A stretch of 9,536 nt of DNA, taken from NCBI GenBank assembly GCA_045539425.1, contig JAZQFH010000032.1, positions 1 through 9,536 on the forward strand. The letters are read 5' to 3'. Position numbers and translations under genes: made by a program. Every line of letters begins with the position of its first letter. Position 1 is the stretch's first letter. The notes under the pieces are model-generated. The model made no database searches. It had not been told where the DNA came from and saw nothing but the letters and a program-made list of their open reading frames with translations. The stretch is from RUG14871 sp045539425. GTDB lineage: Bacteria > Bacillota_I > Bacilli_A > Erysipelotrichales > Erysipelotrichaceae. Positions 1 to 6,619 of the stretch are shown piece after piece.

Positions 1-65
1 GCGTCCATAGGACTCAAATGTTAAAATGTAAGTGACCAAACAAACATTAAGAACAGGAGAGGACT

Positions 66-1031
66 ATGAACTATAATCATCTTACCATAAATGAAAGATG
101 TTGTATTTTTCAATTCAAGCAAAGCGGGATGAGCATCAGGCAAATAGCCAAGGCATTGAACAGAAATGCCAGCACGATATCAAGAGAGATAAAGAGAAAC
201 AGCACTGAATTAGGAAGCCGCGGGCGATACAAAAGATATTATCCGCAGGCAGCCCAGAGGCAGAGTGAACAGCGACGAGATAGATGCCACAGACCGATCA
301 AGTATGATGATGAGGTAAGGGATTATGTGACGGGAAAGCTGCTCGAGCATTGGTCACCGGAACAGATAGCGCATAGAGAAAGTGAACACCAGGTACCGTC
401 AACATCAACGATATACAGAATGATCCACAGGAATCATCTGAAACGGGTGAAGATGGAACACTTAAGACGGAAAGGCAAGTTTAAAAGACCGGCAGAGACC
501 AGAGGCAAATTCAATGCCGGGCCACCGATTAAGAAAAGGCCAAAAAGTGTATATAAGCGCAAAGAAATAGGCCATTGGGAAGCGGATACTGTGGAATCAG
601 GGAGAATAGATCATAAGCGTAAGAGCGGATACTGTTTTGTGACATTAGCTGAAAGGAAATCACGATATTACATAGCTATACTGGTTCCCGACAGAAAAGC
701 TGAGCATGTAACACCGGCAATCATAAATGCCCTAAAGGGATTCGATCCTGATTTAGTCAAAACAATCACCTTTGACAGAGGAAAAGAATTCTCTGGTTAC
801 GAAGAAATAGCCAGAGAATTGAAGTGTGATGTATATTTCTGTGATCCATATTGTGCTTGGCAAAAAGGCACAAACGAAAATACCAATGGACTTCTTCGAG
901 AGTTTTATCCAAAAGGAATGGATCTTTCGAAAGTTGACGAAGCTGAGCTTGAATATAACTTGGCTTTGATGAATAACAGACCAAGAAAATGTATTAACTA
1001 TTCATCACCATTGGAAGTACTTCATTCTTAA
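66..1031 (+). CDS. IS30-family DDE transposase
   Basis: This is a 321-residue transposase that would cut and join the ends of its own IS element through a circular or tandem-end intermediate, as known for IS30. The N-terminus (about 5-45) is a helix-turn-helix of the HTH_38 type, with the segment IRQIAKALNRNASTISREIKR. The catalytic core follows: D174 in HWEADT, D237 in TFDRGKEF and E271 in GTNENTNGLLREF. The D237-E271 gap is 33 residues, the DD(33)E spacing typical of IS30. The length matches the family (about 300-350) and no frameshift or internal stop is seen, so the gene is probably functional. The start at 66 follows an AGGAGAGG ribosome binding site at 55-62. A TAAAAT at 22-27 could be the -10 of its promoter. 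The gene is more A+T-rich than the valS region, consistent with horizontal acquisition. Confidence 0.95.
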   Translation: MNYNHLTINERCCIFQFKQSGMSIRQIAKALNRNASTISREIKRNSTELGSRGRYKRYYPQAAQRQSEQRRDRCHRPIKYDDEVRDYVTGKLLEHWSPEQIAHRESEHQVPSTSTIYRMIHRNHLKRVKMEHLRRKGKFKRPAETRGKFNAGPPIKKRPKSVYKRKEIGHWEADTVESGRIDHKRKSGYCFVTLAERKSRYYIAILVPDRKAEHVTPAIINALKGFDPDLVKTITFDRGKEFSGYEEIARELKCDVYFCDPYCAWQKGTNENTNGLLREFYPKGMDLSKVDEAELEYNLALMNNRPRKCINYSSPLEVLHS

Positions 1032-1033
1032 CA

Positions 1034-1061
1034 TGGTGTTGCGCTTGATTTGACAAATTAT
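1034..1061. repeat. Probable right terminal inverted repeat of the IS30 element
   Basis: These bases begin TGGTGTTGCGCTTGATTTGA, directly after the transposase stop codon. The reverse complement carries the CAA-x-CGCAACA core seen at many IS30-family ends. The matching left repeat is poorly recognisable in this window, so the exact boundary is uncertain by several bases. Confidence 0.5.
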
Positions 1062-1085
1062 CTGTGAGAAAAAATATGTGCAAAA

Positions 1086-1106
1086 AAAAGGACTCAGAGT
1101 CCTTTT
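1086..1106 (-). terminator. Intrinsic terminator of the HD-domain gene
   Basis: Perfect 9-bp arms AAAAGGACT and AGTCCTTTT flank a 3-base centre, and eight T residues follow on the minus strand but only four on the plus strand. It therefore best serves the minus-strand gene. The stop codon (1094-1096) lies inside the hairpin, so a ribosome at the end of the gene would occupy the arm. Confidence 0.8.
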
Positions 1107-1795
1107 AAATATTCATTCAGGTAATTCAGCCATGCCGTATTACGTTCTTCCATAAACAGGTTTCTCAGAAAGAGAACGATGAATGCATGGCGGTTCAGGG
1201 CTTCCGCTCTGCCGGCATTACTCAGCATCATGCCTTTCAGTTTTAACAGTTTTTCAAAGCAGTGGTTGACGACCGTATCCTTCTGCTTCGTCTGGTATTC
1301 TTTCGCACTCAGATCCACGCGCGGCCAGAGGTCCGGATCAAACAGCTCGTTGCCTTTACTTAAGGCGTACTGGTAGGAGCGGATGATCCCGTTTGCGCCA
1401 AGCGCATCGCACATGTCGGCATCGGAAACGCAGATCGCTTCGAGTGTGTTCGGTGTGATGCCTTTCAGGCGTTTGGAGTAGCCGATGGTCCCGATCGCTT
1501 CCAGTATCGCTTCCTGCATGTTTTGCGGAAGATCTGCTTCCTTCATGATGCGGCGGGTGTTGCTCAGATTCTCTGCGGCTTCCATGCCGAAAAGCTTATA
1601 GTCATCGCAATCGTGGAGCAGGGCAATACAGCGGGTGAGCTCTTCATCGGCACCTTCGCTTCGGGCGAAATCCGCGGCAAGCACCTCCACGCGATAGACA
1701 TGCAATGCATCGTGTCCGCTCTGATCGGCTTTTAAAAGGTCCGCAATCAGCGGTCTCAGCTTTTCCGCATAGGTGAGTTCTTTGCTTGTTTCCAT
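1094..1795 (-). CDS. HD-domain phosphohydrolase (YedJ/YpgQ-like)
   Basis: This 233-residue protein has the metal-binding pattern of the HD superfamily: H28-D29 and H32 in GHDALHVYRV, the HD pair H61-D62 in LLHDCDDYK, and a distal aspartate D125 in VSDADMCDALG. The spacing and the GHD-x2-H-x2-RV start are those of small stand-alone HD proteins such as E. coli YedJ and B. subtilis YpgQ. Some of these are nucleotide pyrophosphatases or phosphohydrolases; the substrate here cannot be told from sequence. No signal peptide or membrane segment is visible, so it is probably cytoplasmic. It is a single-gene unit divergent from the CpXC gene, with its terminator overlapping the stop codon. There is no ribosome binding site close to the ATG: the nearest purine block (GAAAGGA) lies more than 20 bases upstream, while an extended -10 lies only six bases away, suggesting a leaderless message. 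Confidence 0.85.
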   Translation of the reverse strand: METSKELTYAEKLRPLIADLLKADQSGHDALHVYRVEVLAADFARSEGADEELTRCIALLHDCDDYKLFGMEAAENLSNTRRIMKEADLPQNMQEAILEAIGTIGYSKRLKGITPNTLEAICVSDADMCDALGANGIIRSYQYALSKGNELFDPDLWPRVDLSAKEYQTKQKDTVVNHCFEKLLKLKGMMLSNAGRAEALNRHAFIVLFLRNLFMEERNTAWLNYLNEYLKGL

Positions 1796-1801
1796 AACAG
1801 T

Positions 1802-1810
1802 AATATAGCA
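1802..1810 (-). promoter_or_regulatory. Extended -10 promoter of the HD-domain gene
   Basis: On the minus strand the sequence reads TGCTATATT, an extended -10 (TGnTATAAT type) with one mismatch. The hexamer ends six bases before the ATG, so transcription is expected to start at or within a base or two of the start codon. No good -35 is present, which is usual for extended -10 promoters. Confidence 0.5.
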
Positions 1811-1841
1811 TATTTCCTTTCAGGAATAAGCGAAAATGTAG

Positions 1842-1847
1842 TACAAT
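1842..1847 (+). promoter_or_regulatory. -10 box of the CpXC gene
   Basis: TACAAT ends six bases before the ATG at 1854, placing the expected transcription start on the start codon. No Shine-Dalgarno sequence exists between them. A -35 is weak: TTCAGG at 1819-1824 with 17-bp spacing matches three of six positions. The arrangement mirrors that of the divergent HD gene. Confidence 0.4.
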
Positions 1848-1853
1848 AAAGCC

Positions 1854-2462
1854 ATGATTCAGCAATTAAACATTACCTGCGGAAGATGTGAGGAAGAGCT
1901 CAATGTGAGTTTCTACGATCTCTTGCCGCTGGACAGAAAAAACAAGAATCTCTTAAAGACCGGTGATCTCTTTACGGTGGTATGTCCGAAGTGTCAGAAC
2001 AAGATCAAACTGAACTACGACTGCGTACTGGCGGATGAGAAGAACCGCTATGCACTGGCATTAATCGTTGATGATGAAGACCGGGACAAGGTTGTCTCAC
2101 TCTTTGAAAATCACGATGAGACCTTCCGCAAGCGCATCGTGCGCTCGCAGCAGGAAGCTTTGGAGAAGACCTTTATCTTTGACAGCCACCTGAACGACTA
2201 TGCCATTGAGATCATGAAGGCGGTGCACAAGATCGGCTTATTAAAGGAATTCGGGAGCGATGCGGACATCAAGATCTACTACACGAAGGATCCGATCGTC
2301 TGCTTTGTCATCCTGATGAACGGAGAAACGTATTCGCTTCCGTTTGAGAAGGATTTCTACGATCAGGTGGTCAGGGATTACCTGAAGGAAGATGAGAGCA
2401 ACTTCAGAGAAGTGAATTATGACTGGGCAGTGCGGATCTTAAGTCAGGAAGTAAATGCCTGA
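1854..2462 (+). CDS. CpXC-domain zinc-ribbon protein of unknown function
   Basis: This 202-residue protein begins with a zinc-ribbon: C9-x2-C12 in NITCGRCEEEL and C44-x2-C47 in VVCPKCQNKI, the paired arrangement of the CpXC family (Pfam CpXC). The four cysteines probably bind one zinc ion. The rest (about 60-202) is an acidic mixed alpha/beta region without a motif I recognise. There is no signal peptide or membrane segment. CpXC proteins are widespread in Firmicutes and largely uncharacterised, so no function is assigned. The start at 1854 is chosen because the first CxxC begins only eight residues later, leaving little room for another start. No ribosome binding site precedes it, but a TACAAT -10 does, so the message may be leaderless. 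The next promoter lies directly after the stop codon, so this is a single-gene unit; no clear terminator is seen behind it. Confidence 0.85.
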   Translation: MIQQLNITCGRCEEELNVSFYDLLPLDRKNKNLLKTGDLFTVVCPKCQNKIKLNYDCVLADEKNRYALALIVDDEDRDKVVSLFENHDETFRKRIVRSQQEALEKTFIFDSHLNDYAIEIMKAVHKIGLLKEFGSDADIKIYYTKDPIVCFVILMNGETYSLPFEKDFYDQVVRDYLKEDESNFREVNYDWAVRILSQEVNA

Positions 2463-2491
2463 TTGACTTTTTCGCAATTCTCTTTCATAAT
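2463..2491 (+). promoter_or_regulatory. Sigma-A-type promoter of the valS operon
   Basis: TTGACT (2463-2468) and CATAAT (2486-2491) are separated by exactly 17 bp; each matches five of six consensus positions. Transcription should start near 2498, immediately before the T-box leader. The -35 begins right after the CpXC stop codon. Confidence 0.8.
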
Positions 2492-2497
2492 AGATAG

Positions 2498-2709
2498 GAA
2501 CTCGGTGAACAAAAGAGTACTTATGTTTCCGACTTGTAGAGAGCCTGCGGGTGGTGAAAGCGGGCAGCGGGAAGATAACGAAGGTCCTTTGCGAGAGGCC
2601 GTGCTGAACTCACAGTAGGTGCGGACGTATTCCTACGTTACAGGACTTAAGAAGCAAGTAAGGTGGTACCACGGCTTAGTCCGTCCTTTGGTATCACTTT
2701 TTTATTTTT
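2498..2709 (+). promoter_or_regulatory. T-box riboswitch, valine specific (specifier GUC)
   Basis: This leader binds uncharged tRNA-Val and controls a transcription terminator. Stem I shows its usual landmarks in order: AGTA of the specifier loop at 2516-2519, an upper helix TTAT-G-TTTCCG (2521-2531) pairing with CGGGAA-G-ATAA (2569-2579), the AGAGAG bulge near 2538-2543, the distal loop GGTGGTGAAAGC, and GAA-G-GTC at 2580-2586. By position, the specifier codon is GTC (2584-2586), a valine codon. A lower helix pairs CAAAAG (2510-2515) with CTTTG (2587-2591). A later hairpin pairs GTAGG (2615-2619) with CCTAC (2632-2636). The T-box motif AAGGTGGTACCACGG is at 2660-2674; its TGGT (2664-2667) can pair with ACCA, the expected 3' end of tRNA-Val. 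The competing terminator is listed separately. Confidence 0.93.
2663..2709 (+). terminator. T-box regulated intrinsic terminator
   Basis: GTGGTACCA (2663-2671) pairs with TGGTATCAC (2689-2697), with CGG (2672-2674) and CCG (2681-2683) extending the stem past a bulge, followed by TTTTTTATTTTT. The 5' arm overlaps the T-box motif, so formation of the antiterminator with uncharged tRNA excludes this hairpin. Confidence 0.88.
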
Positions 2710-2729
2710 CAGGGAAGGGGGAGAGCAGG

Positions 2730-3293
2730 ATGACGATCCGGCTGGATGTACCGAATGTGGAAACAGAGCGGCTGTTAATCAGGCCGATCGAGCTGAGAGA
2801 CACGGATGATCTCTTTGAAATCTGCGCAGACAAGCGGGTCAATGACTATCTTGCGTATCCGCTTTATACCGAAAAGGGAAAGGTCAGAGAATACATTGAG
2901 AGCATTCTGGATGATCCGATCTTAAAGCACATTCCGCCGCACTATGTGCTGGTGGAGAAAAAGAGCGGGAAGATGATCGGGACCTGCGACTTTGTCAAGT
3001 CAGTGGACGGCATCTCGGAGATCGGCTATTCCCTGAATTATGACTACTGGGGCAAGGGCTATATGAGCGAAGCATTAATGGCCGTAATCAAGGTCGGCTT
3101 TGAGCATATCGGCTTCCGCCGCATTGAAATCCGCGCTTTAAAAGGAAATAAGCGGAGCATCCGCGTCATTGAAAAAGCGGGTTTCATCTATGAAGGAACA
3201 CAGCGGAAAGCGGCTTATGACAAGATCAGCCGTGATTATATGGATGTCAGGTGTTACAGCCTGCTGTTAGAAGACTGGGAGGAAAGAAAATGA
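2730..3293 (+). CDS. GNAT-family acetyltransferase (RimJ/RimL-like)
   Basis: This 187-residue enzyme should transfer acetyl from acetyl-CoA to an amine. It opens with ETERLLIRPIELRDTDDLFE (11-30), the usual start of RimJ/RimL-type N-acetyltransferases. It has motif A, the acetyl-CoA pyrophosphate loop, at 104-116 (YDYWGKGYMSEAL) and motif B at 140-157 with N140, the RVIEKAGF segment and EGT. RimJ/RimL relatives acetylate ribosomal-protein N-termini, but many paralogues act on antibiotics or metabolites, so the substrate is open. The start at 2730 follows a GGGGGAG ribosome binding site at 2717-2723; the open frame extends upstream to 2619, but that part is T-box RNA. It overlaps valS by four bases (ATGA), so the two genes are co-transcribed, probably translationally coupled, and both under valine T-box control. 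Its reason for sitting with valS is unknown. Confidence 0.88.
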   Translation: MTIRLDVPNVETERLLIRPIELRDTDDLFEICADKRVNDYLAYPLYTEKGKVREYIESILDDPILKHIPPHYVLVEKKSGKMIGTCDFVKSVDGISEIGYSLNYDYWGKGYMSEALMAVIKVGFEHIGFRRIEIRALKGNKRSIRVIEKAGFIYEGTQRKAAYDKISRDYMDVRCYSLLLEDWEERK

Positions 3294-5896
3294 AAGAACT
3301 GATGGCCAAATACGATCATCTGAAAGTGGAAGAAGGCAAATACCAGAAGTGGGTGGAAGCCGGTTATTTCACGGCAGGTGATCTTTCCAAAAAACCGTAC
3401 TGCATCGTGATTCCGCCGCCAAACGTCACAGGAAAATTACACCTGGGACACGCGTGGGATACAACGCTGCAGGATATCATTTCCCGCTATAAGAGAATGA
3501 ACGGCTACGACATGCTGTGGCTGGCGGGAATGGACCATGCCGGTATCGCAACGCAGGCAAAGGTCGATGCCAAATTAAAATCCATGGGAATCTCCCGCTA
3601 TGACATCGGACGTGAAAAATTCCTGGAACACGCCTGGCAGTGGAAGGAAGACTACGCGAAGACGATCCGTCAGCAGTGGGCGAAGCTGGGCTTAAGCCTG
3701 GACTATTCCAGGGAGCGTTTTACGCTGGATGAAGGCTTGAACAAGGCGGTCCGCAAGGTATTCGTTGATTTATACAATGACGGTTTGCTCTATCAGGGTG
3801 AGCGCATCATCAACTGGGACCCGGAAGCCAAGACGGCCTTAAGCAACATTGAAGTTATCTATAAACCGACCAAAGGTGAGATGTTCCACTTCTATTACGA
3901 TGTGGTGGAAACGGGACGTCAGATCGAAGTCGCCACGACCCGTCCGGAAACGATGTTCGGGGATGTCTGCGTGGTTGTCCATCCGGATGATGAGCGCTAT
4001 AAGGACATCGTCGGCATGCATGTCATCAACCCGGCAAACAAGGAAGTTCTCCCAATCATTACGGATGATTATATCGATATCGAATTCGGCAGCGGCGCCA
4101 TGAAGTGCACTCCGGCCCACGACCCGAACGACTTCATCATCGGTGAAAAATACGGCTTCCCGAAGATCATCTGCATCAACGAAGACGGCACAATGAATGA
4201 AAAAGCCGGCGAATACGAAGGTCTGGACCGCTATGAATGCCGCGCGAAACTGGTCGAGCGCATCAAGAGCGAAGGGCATCTGGCTTACATCGAAGAGATC
4301 GAGCACAACGTCGGTTATTCCGAACGGACCGATGTCGTTGTGGAACCTTACTTAAGCAAGCAGTGGTTCGTCAAGATGAAACCGCTGGCTGAAGAGGTCT
4401 TAAAATATCAGGGCACGGAGGAAGGCATCAGCTTCTATCCGCCGCGCTTCAACAAGACGTTTACCCAGTGGCTGGAAAACATCGAAGACTGGTGCGTTTC
4501 CCGTCAGCTGTGGTGGGGACACCGCATTCCTGCCTGGTATCATAACGAGACAGGCGAAGTCTATGTCGGCATGGAAGCACCAAAAGACATTGAGAACTGG
4601 CATCAGGACGAAGATGTTCTGGACACCTGGTTCTCCAGCGCCCTCTGGCCGTTCTCCACACTGGGCTGGCCGGAAAAAACAGCTGATCTACAGCGTTATT
4701 ATCCGACAGACGTCTTAGTCACGGGTTACGACATTATCTTCTTCTGGGTCGCCAGAATGGCCTTCCAGGCAAGATATTTCACGCATGCCCATCCGTTTAA
4801 GGACTGCCTCATTCACGGCTTGATCCGTGATGCGCAGGGCAGAAAGATGAGCAAATCCCTAGGCAACGGCGTTGACCCGATGGATGTCATCGAAGAGTAC
4901 GGCGTGGATGCACTGCGCTTCTTCTTAACGAATAACTCCACACCGGGCCAGGATATCCGCTACATTCCGGAAAAGGTCGAAGCGGCAGCCAACTTCATCA
5001 ACAAGATCTGGAACGCTTCCCGTTTCACTTTAATGAATCTGCCGGAAGACTTCTCGCTGGAGGATATCGATTTAAGCAACGCGGGTATCATCGACAAGTG
5101 GATCATTCAGAAATTCAATGAAACGCTTGCGAATGTCAACCGCAACATGGAAAAATACGAGTTTGCCTTAGTCGGCTCTGAACTCTACAACTTCATCTGG
5201 GATGACTTCTGCTCCTGGTATATCGAACTTGCCAAAGCGGGACTGTATTCCGAAGATGAAAAGATCAAGCGTGCCACACAGTCCACATTGGTCACGATCC
5301 TTACGGGAATCGTGAAGATGCTGCACCCGTTTATGCCGTTTGTGACGGAAGAAATCTATTCCGCCTTACCGCATACGGCAGAAGCGTTATGTGTTGACGC
5401 TTGGCCGACAGCGATCGAAATGAAGGATGAGGCGGCATATCAGAGCTGCGAGACTCTCATCAGCATCATCAGCGGTGTCCGTGAATTAAAGACGGAAGCC
5501 AATCTGAAACCGCAGGTGGAACTCGATGTTCTCATCAAGGACGAAGCGGGTAACGTCATCACACCGGACCCGGTCACTTCTCCAATCCTCTACCGCATGG
5601 TCAAGGCAAAATGGCAGAGCGAGCTGGAAGGTGAACTCTTAGTCAAACCGATCAAGGGCGGTATCCTGAACGTTCTGCAGGAAGCCATCAGCAACAAGGA
5701 AGAAGAGATTGCCAAGCTGAATAACGACAAGAAGCGTCTGGAAGGCGAAATCAAGCGTTCCAACGGCATGCTGAACAATCCGAACTTCATGTCCAAAGCT
5801 CCGGCTGCCAAGATCGAAGAGGAAACAAAGAAGCGCGATGAGTATCAGAGACAGTATGATCTGGTACTTGCCCGTCTGGCTGAATTACAGAAATAA
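3290..5896 (+). CDS. valS: Valine--tRNA ligase
   Basis: This 868-residue class I synthetase charges tRNA-Val with valine in the cytoplasm. The PPPNVTGKLHLGH segment (42-54) carries the HIGH motif as HLGH (51-54). The CP1 editing domain, which hydrolyses Thr-tRNA-Val, shows TTRPETMFGD at 216-225. DWCVSRQLWWGHRIP begins at 400 and the KMSKS loop is at 519-523. The anticodon-binding domain follows, and the last 65 residues or so form the charged coiled-coil arm typical of ValRS (repeated K/E-rich heptads ending in LVLARLAELQK). Length is normal for the family. The start at 3290 is supported by the ATGA overlap with the GNAT gene and a GGGAGGAAAG binding site at 3278-3287; the frame is open back to 3251 but that stretch is not ValRS-like. 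The T-box specifier GUC independently agrees with the product. Confidence 0.98.
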   Translation: MKELMAKYDHLKVEEGKYQKWVEAGYFTAGDLSKKPYCIVIPPPNVTGKLHLGHAWDTTLQDIISRYKRMNGYDMLWLAGMDHAGIATQAKVDAKLKSMGISRYDIGREKFLEHAWQWKEDYAKTIRQQWAKLGLSLDYSRERFTLDEGLNKAVRKVFVDLYNDGLLYQGERIINWDPEAKTALSNIEVIYKPTKGEMFHFYYDVVETGRQIEVATTRPETMFGDVCVVVHPDDERYKDIVGMHVINPANKEVLPIITDDYIDIEFGSGAMKCTPAHDPNDFIIGEKYGFPKIICINEDGTMNEKAGEYEGLDRYECRAKLVERIKSEGHLAYIEEIEHNVGYSERTDVVVEPYLSKQWFVKMKPLAEEVLKYQGTEEGISFYPPRFNKTFTQWLENIEDWCVSRQLWWGHRIPAWYHNETGEVYVGMEAPKDIENWHQDEDVLDTWFSSALWPFSTLGWPEKTADLQRYYPTDVLVTGYDIIFFWVARMAFQARYFTHAHPFKDCLIHGLIRDAQGRKMSKSLGNGVDPMDVIEEYGVDALRFFLTNNSTPGQDIRYIPEKVEAAANFINKIWNASRFTLMNLPEDFSLEDIDLSNAGIIDKWIIQKFNETLANVNRNMEKYEFALVGSELYNFIWDDFCSWYIELAKAGLYSEDEKIKRATQSTLVTILTGIVKMLHPFMPFVTEEIYSALPHTAEALCVDAWPTAIEMKDEAAYQSCETLISIISGVRELKTEANLKPQVELDVLIKDEAGNVITPDPVTSPILYRMVKAKWQSELEGELLVKPIKGGILNVLQEAISNKEEEIAKLNNDKKRLEGEIKRSNGMLNNPNFMSKAPAAKIEEETKKRDEYQRQYDLVLARLAELQK

Positions 5897-5902
5897 ACGC
5901 AA

Positions 5903-5926
5903 AAAGGCTCAATTGAGCCTTTTTTT
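5903..5926 (+). terminator. Intrinsic terminator of the valS operon
   Basis: AAAGGCTCAA and TTGAGCCTTT form a perfect 20-base palindrome starting seven bases after the valS stop, followed by more T residues (seven in all). It is nearly symmetrical, but no minus-strand gene runs into it. Confidence 0.92.
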
Positions 5927-5980
5927 GATGGTTTTGAAAAAACATGTTAAACTATACAGGTAGTCCGAAATAAAACAATG

Positions 5981-5988
5981 AAAGGAGT
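5981..5988 (+). promoter_or_regulatory. Ribosome binding site of the PIN-like gene
   Basis: AAGGAGTG sits nine bases before the ATG at 5998 and fixes that start. The promoter upstream is unclear: TATACA at 5953-5958 is a possible -10, but no -35 at proper spacing was found. Confidence 0.7.
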
Positions 5989-5997
5989 GAATCGCGT

Positions 5998-6543
5998 ATG
6001 ATCAATTATCTCGTTGATTATGAAAATGTAAAAAATCACGGTTTTGAAGGTGTTGCGTCCTTAACGGAAGAAAACAATATCTTCGTCTTCTATACGGATA
6101 ATTCCAAAACGCTTACGTTTGATACTCTCCATGCCATATCAGAATCCAAAGCCAACATCGACTATCAGAAAGTCATGGCCGGCTCCAAGAATGCTCTGGA
6201 CTTCCAGCTTTCCAGCTATCTGGGATACCTGATCGGGACCAATGGGGAAAAAGATGAATATTATATCGTGACCAAGGACATGGGATATAAATGTCTGATT
6301 GATTTCTGGAACAAGGGAAACGTCAAGGTGGCCATCGTTCCGAATTTCAAGGCGAATAAAGTCATCAATGTTCAAACGCTGAAAGACGAAGCGGGACTGG
6401 ATCCGGATGTGCAGAAGATCATCAATAATTACAAGACGAAAACCGGCATCAATAACGCCTTGGTCAAAAAGTACGGCAGTACCAAAGGCGGAGAGATCTA
6501 CAAGTCCATCAAGTCTCTGATCAAAGACAAGAAGGGCAGATAA
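5998..6543 (+). CDS. PIN-like (PIN7/NYN-type) domain protein, probable RNase
   Basis: This 181-residue protein starts with YLVDYENVKNHG (4-15), in which D7 and E9 sit at the first-strand position of the PIN/NYN metal site. An acidic residue D68 lies in KNALDFQLSSYLGYLI, and D94 and D102 in YYIVTKDMGYKCLIDFW. These three clusters are the acidic sites expected of a PIN-fold nuclease, and the overall pattern resembles Firmicutes PIN-like domain proteins (PIN7 type). The tail (about 125-181) is lysine-rich and helical, with ALVKKYGSTKGGEIYKSIKSLIKDKKGR, and may contact RNA. Family knowledge suggests single-strand RNA cleavage, but no target is known. It is a single-gene unit: a terminator lies before it and two after it. 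No antitoxin-like gene adjoins it, so a toxin role as in VapBC is not supported. Confidence 0.8.
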   Translation: MINYLVDYENVKNHGFEGVASLTEENNIFVFYTDNSKTLTFDTLHAISESKANIDYQKVMAGSKNALDFQLSSYLGYLIGTNGEKDEYYIVTKDMGYKCLIDFWNKGNVKVAIVPNFKANKVINVQTLKDEAGLDPDVQKIINNYKTKTGINNALVKKYGSTKGGEIYKSIKSLIKDKKGR

Positions 6544-6548
6544 CAACA

Positions 6549-6580
6549 AAAGGCCATATCGCAAAGATATGACCTTTTTT
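6549..6580 (+). terminator. Intrinsic terminator of the PIN-like gene
   Basis: AAAGG-C-CATATC pairs with GATATG-A-CCTTT around a GCAAA loop, with one C/A mismatch, followed by a run of six T residues. On the minus strand the same stem is followed by only four T residues, so it may also help to end the converging dehydrogenase transcript. Confidence 0.82.
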
Positions 6581-6590
6581 CTGAAAACGG

Positions 6591-6615
6591 AAAGAGAGAA
6601 GACTCTCTTTTTTTT
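6591..6615 (+). terminator. Second hairpin in the convergent region, possibly bidirectional
   Basis: AAAGAGAG and CTCTCTTT form a perfect 8-bp stem with loop AAGA, and eight T residues span 6608-6615 on the plus strand. It begins ten bases after the first terminator and five bases from the dehydrogenase stop. On the minus strand its T tail is interrupted (CCGTTTT), so termination there would be weaker. Confidence 0.65.
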
Positions 6616-6619
6616 CGGA

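Larger units (their letters stand above)
1..1061 (+). mobile_element. IS30-family insertion sequence (left end uncertain)
   Basis: The element consists of one transposase gene and a right end at about 1034-1061, just after the stop codon. Read inward from outside, the right end contains the block TCAAATCAAGCGCAACACC, which resembles IS30-family terminal repeats (CAA..CGCAACA core). The left 65 bases share only TCAAAT (14-19) and ACCA (33-36) with it in similar order, so either the left repeat has diverged or the true left end lies before the window. Target duplications in this family are only 2-3 bp and cannot be recognised here. The element ends about 25 bp from a terminator hairpin belonging to the next gene. 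Confidence 0.7.

Noticed and set aside
2619..2729. Upstream extension of the GNAT reading frame to an ATG at 2619
   Set aside because: These bases form the T-box motif and terminator. The GNAT fold begins at the ATG at 2730, which has a proper ribosome binding site.
3251..3289. Upstream extension of the valS frame
   Set aside because: It lies inside the GNAT gene in another frame and is not ValRS-like. The ATGA overlap at 3290 with a GGGAGG site is a normal start.
3839..4306. 155-codon open frame on the minus strand inside valS
   Set aside because: It is antisense to strongly conserved valS sequence, has no motif, and is explained by the valS codon pattern.
6418..6431. Partial match (12 of 14) between the putative omega-RNA guide and the PIN-like gene
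   Set aside because: The first guide bases mismatch, there is no TAM-like motif before it, and a short A+T-rich match of this kind is likely by chance.
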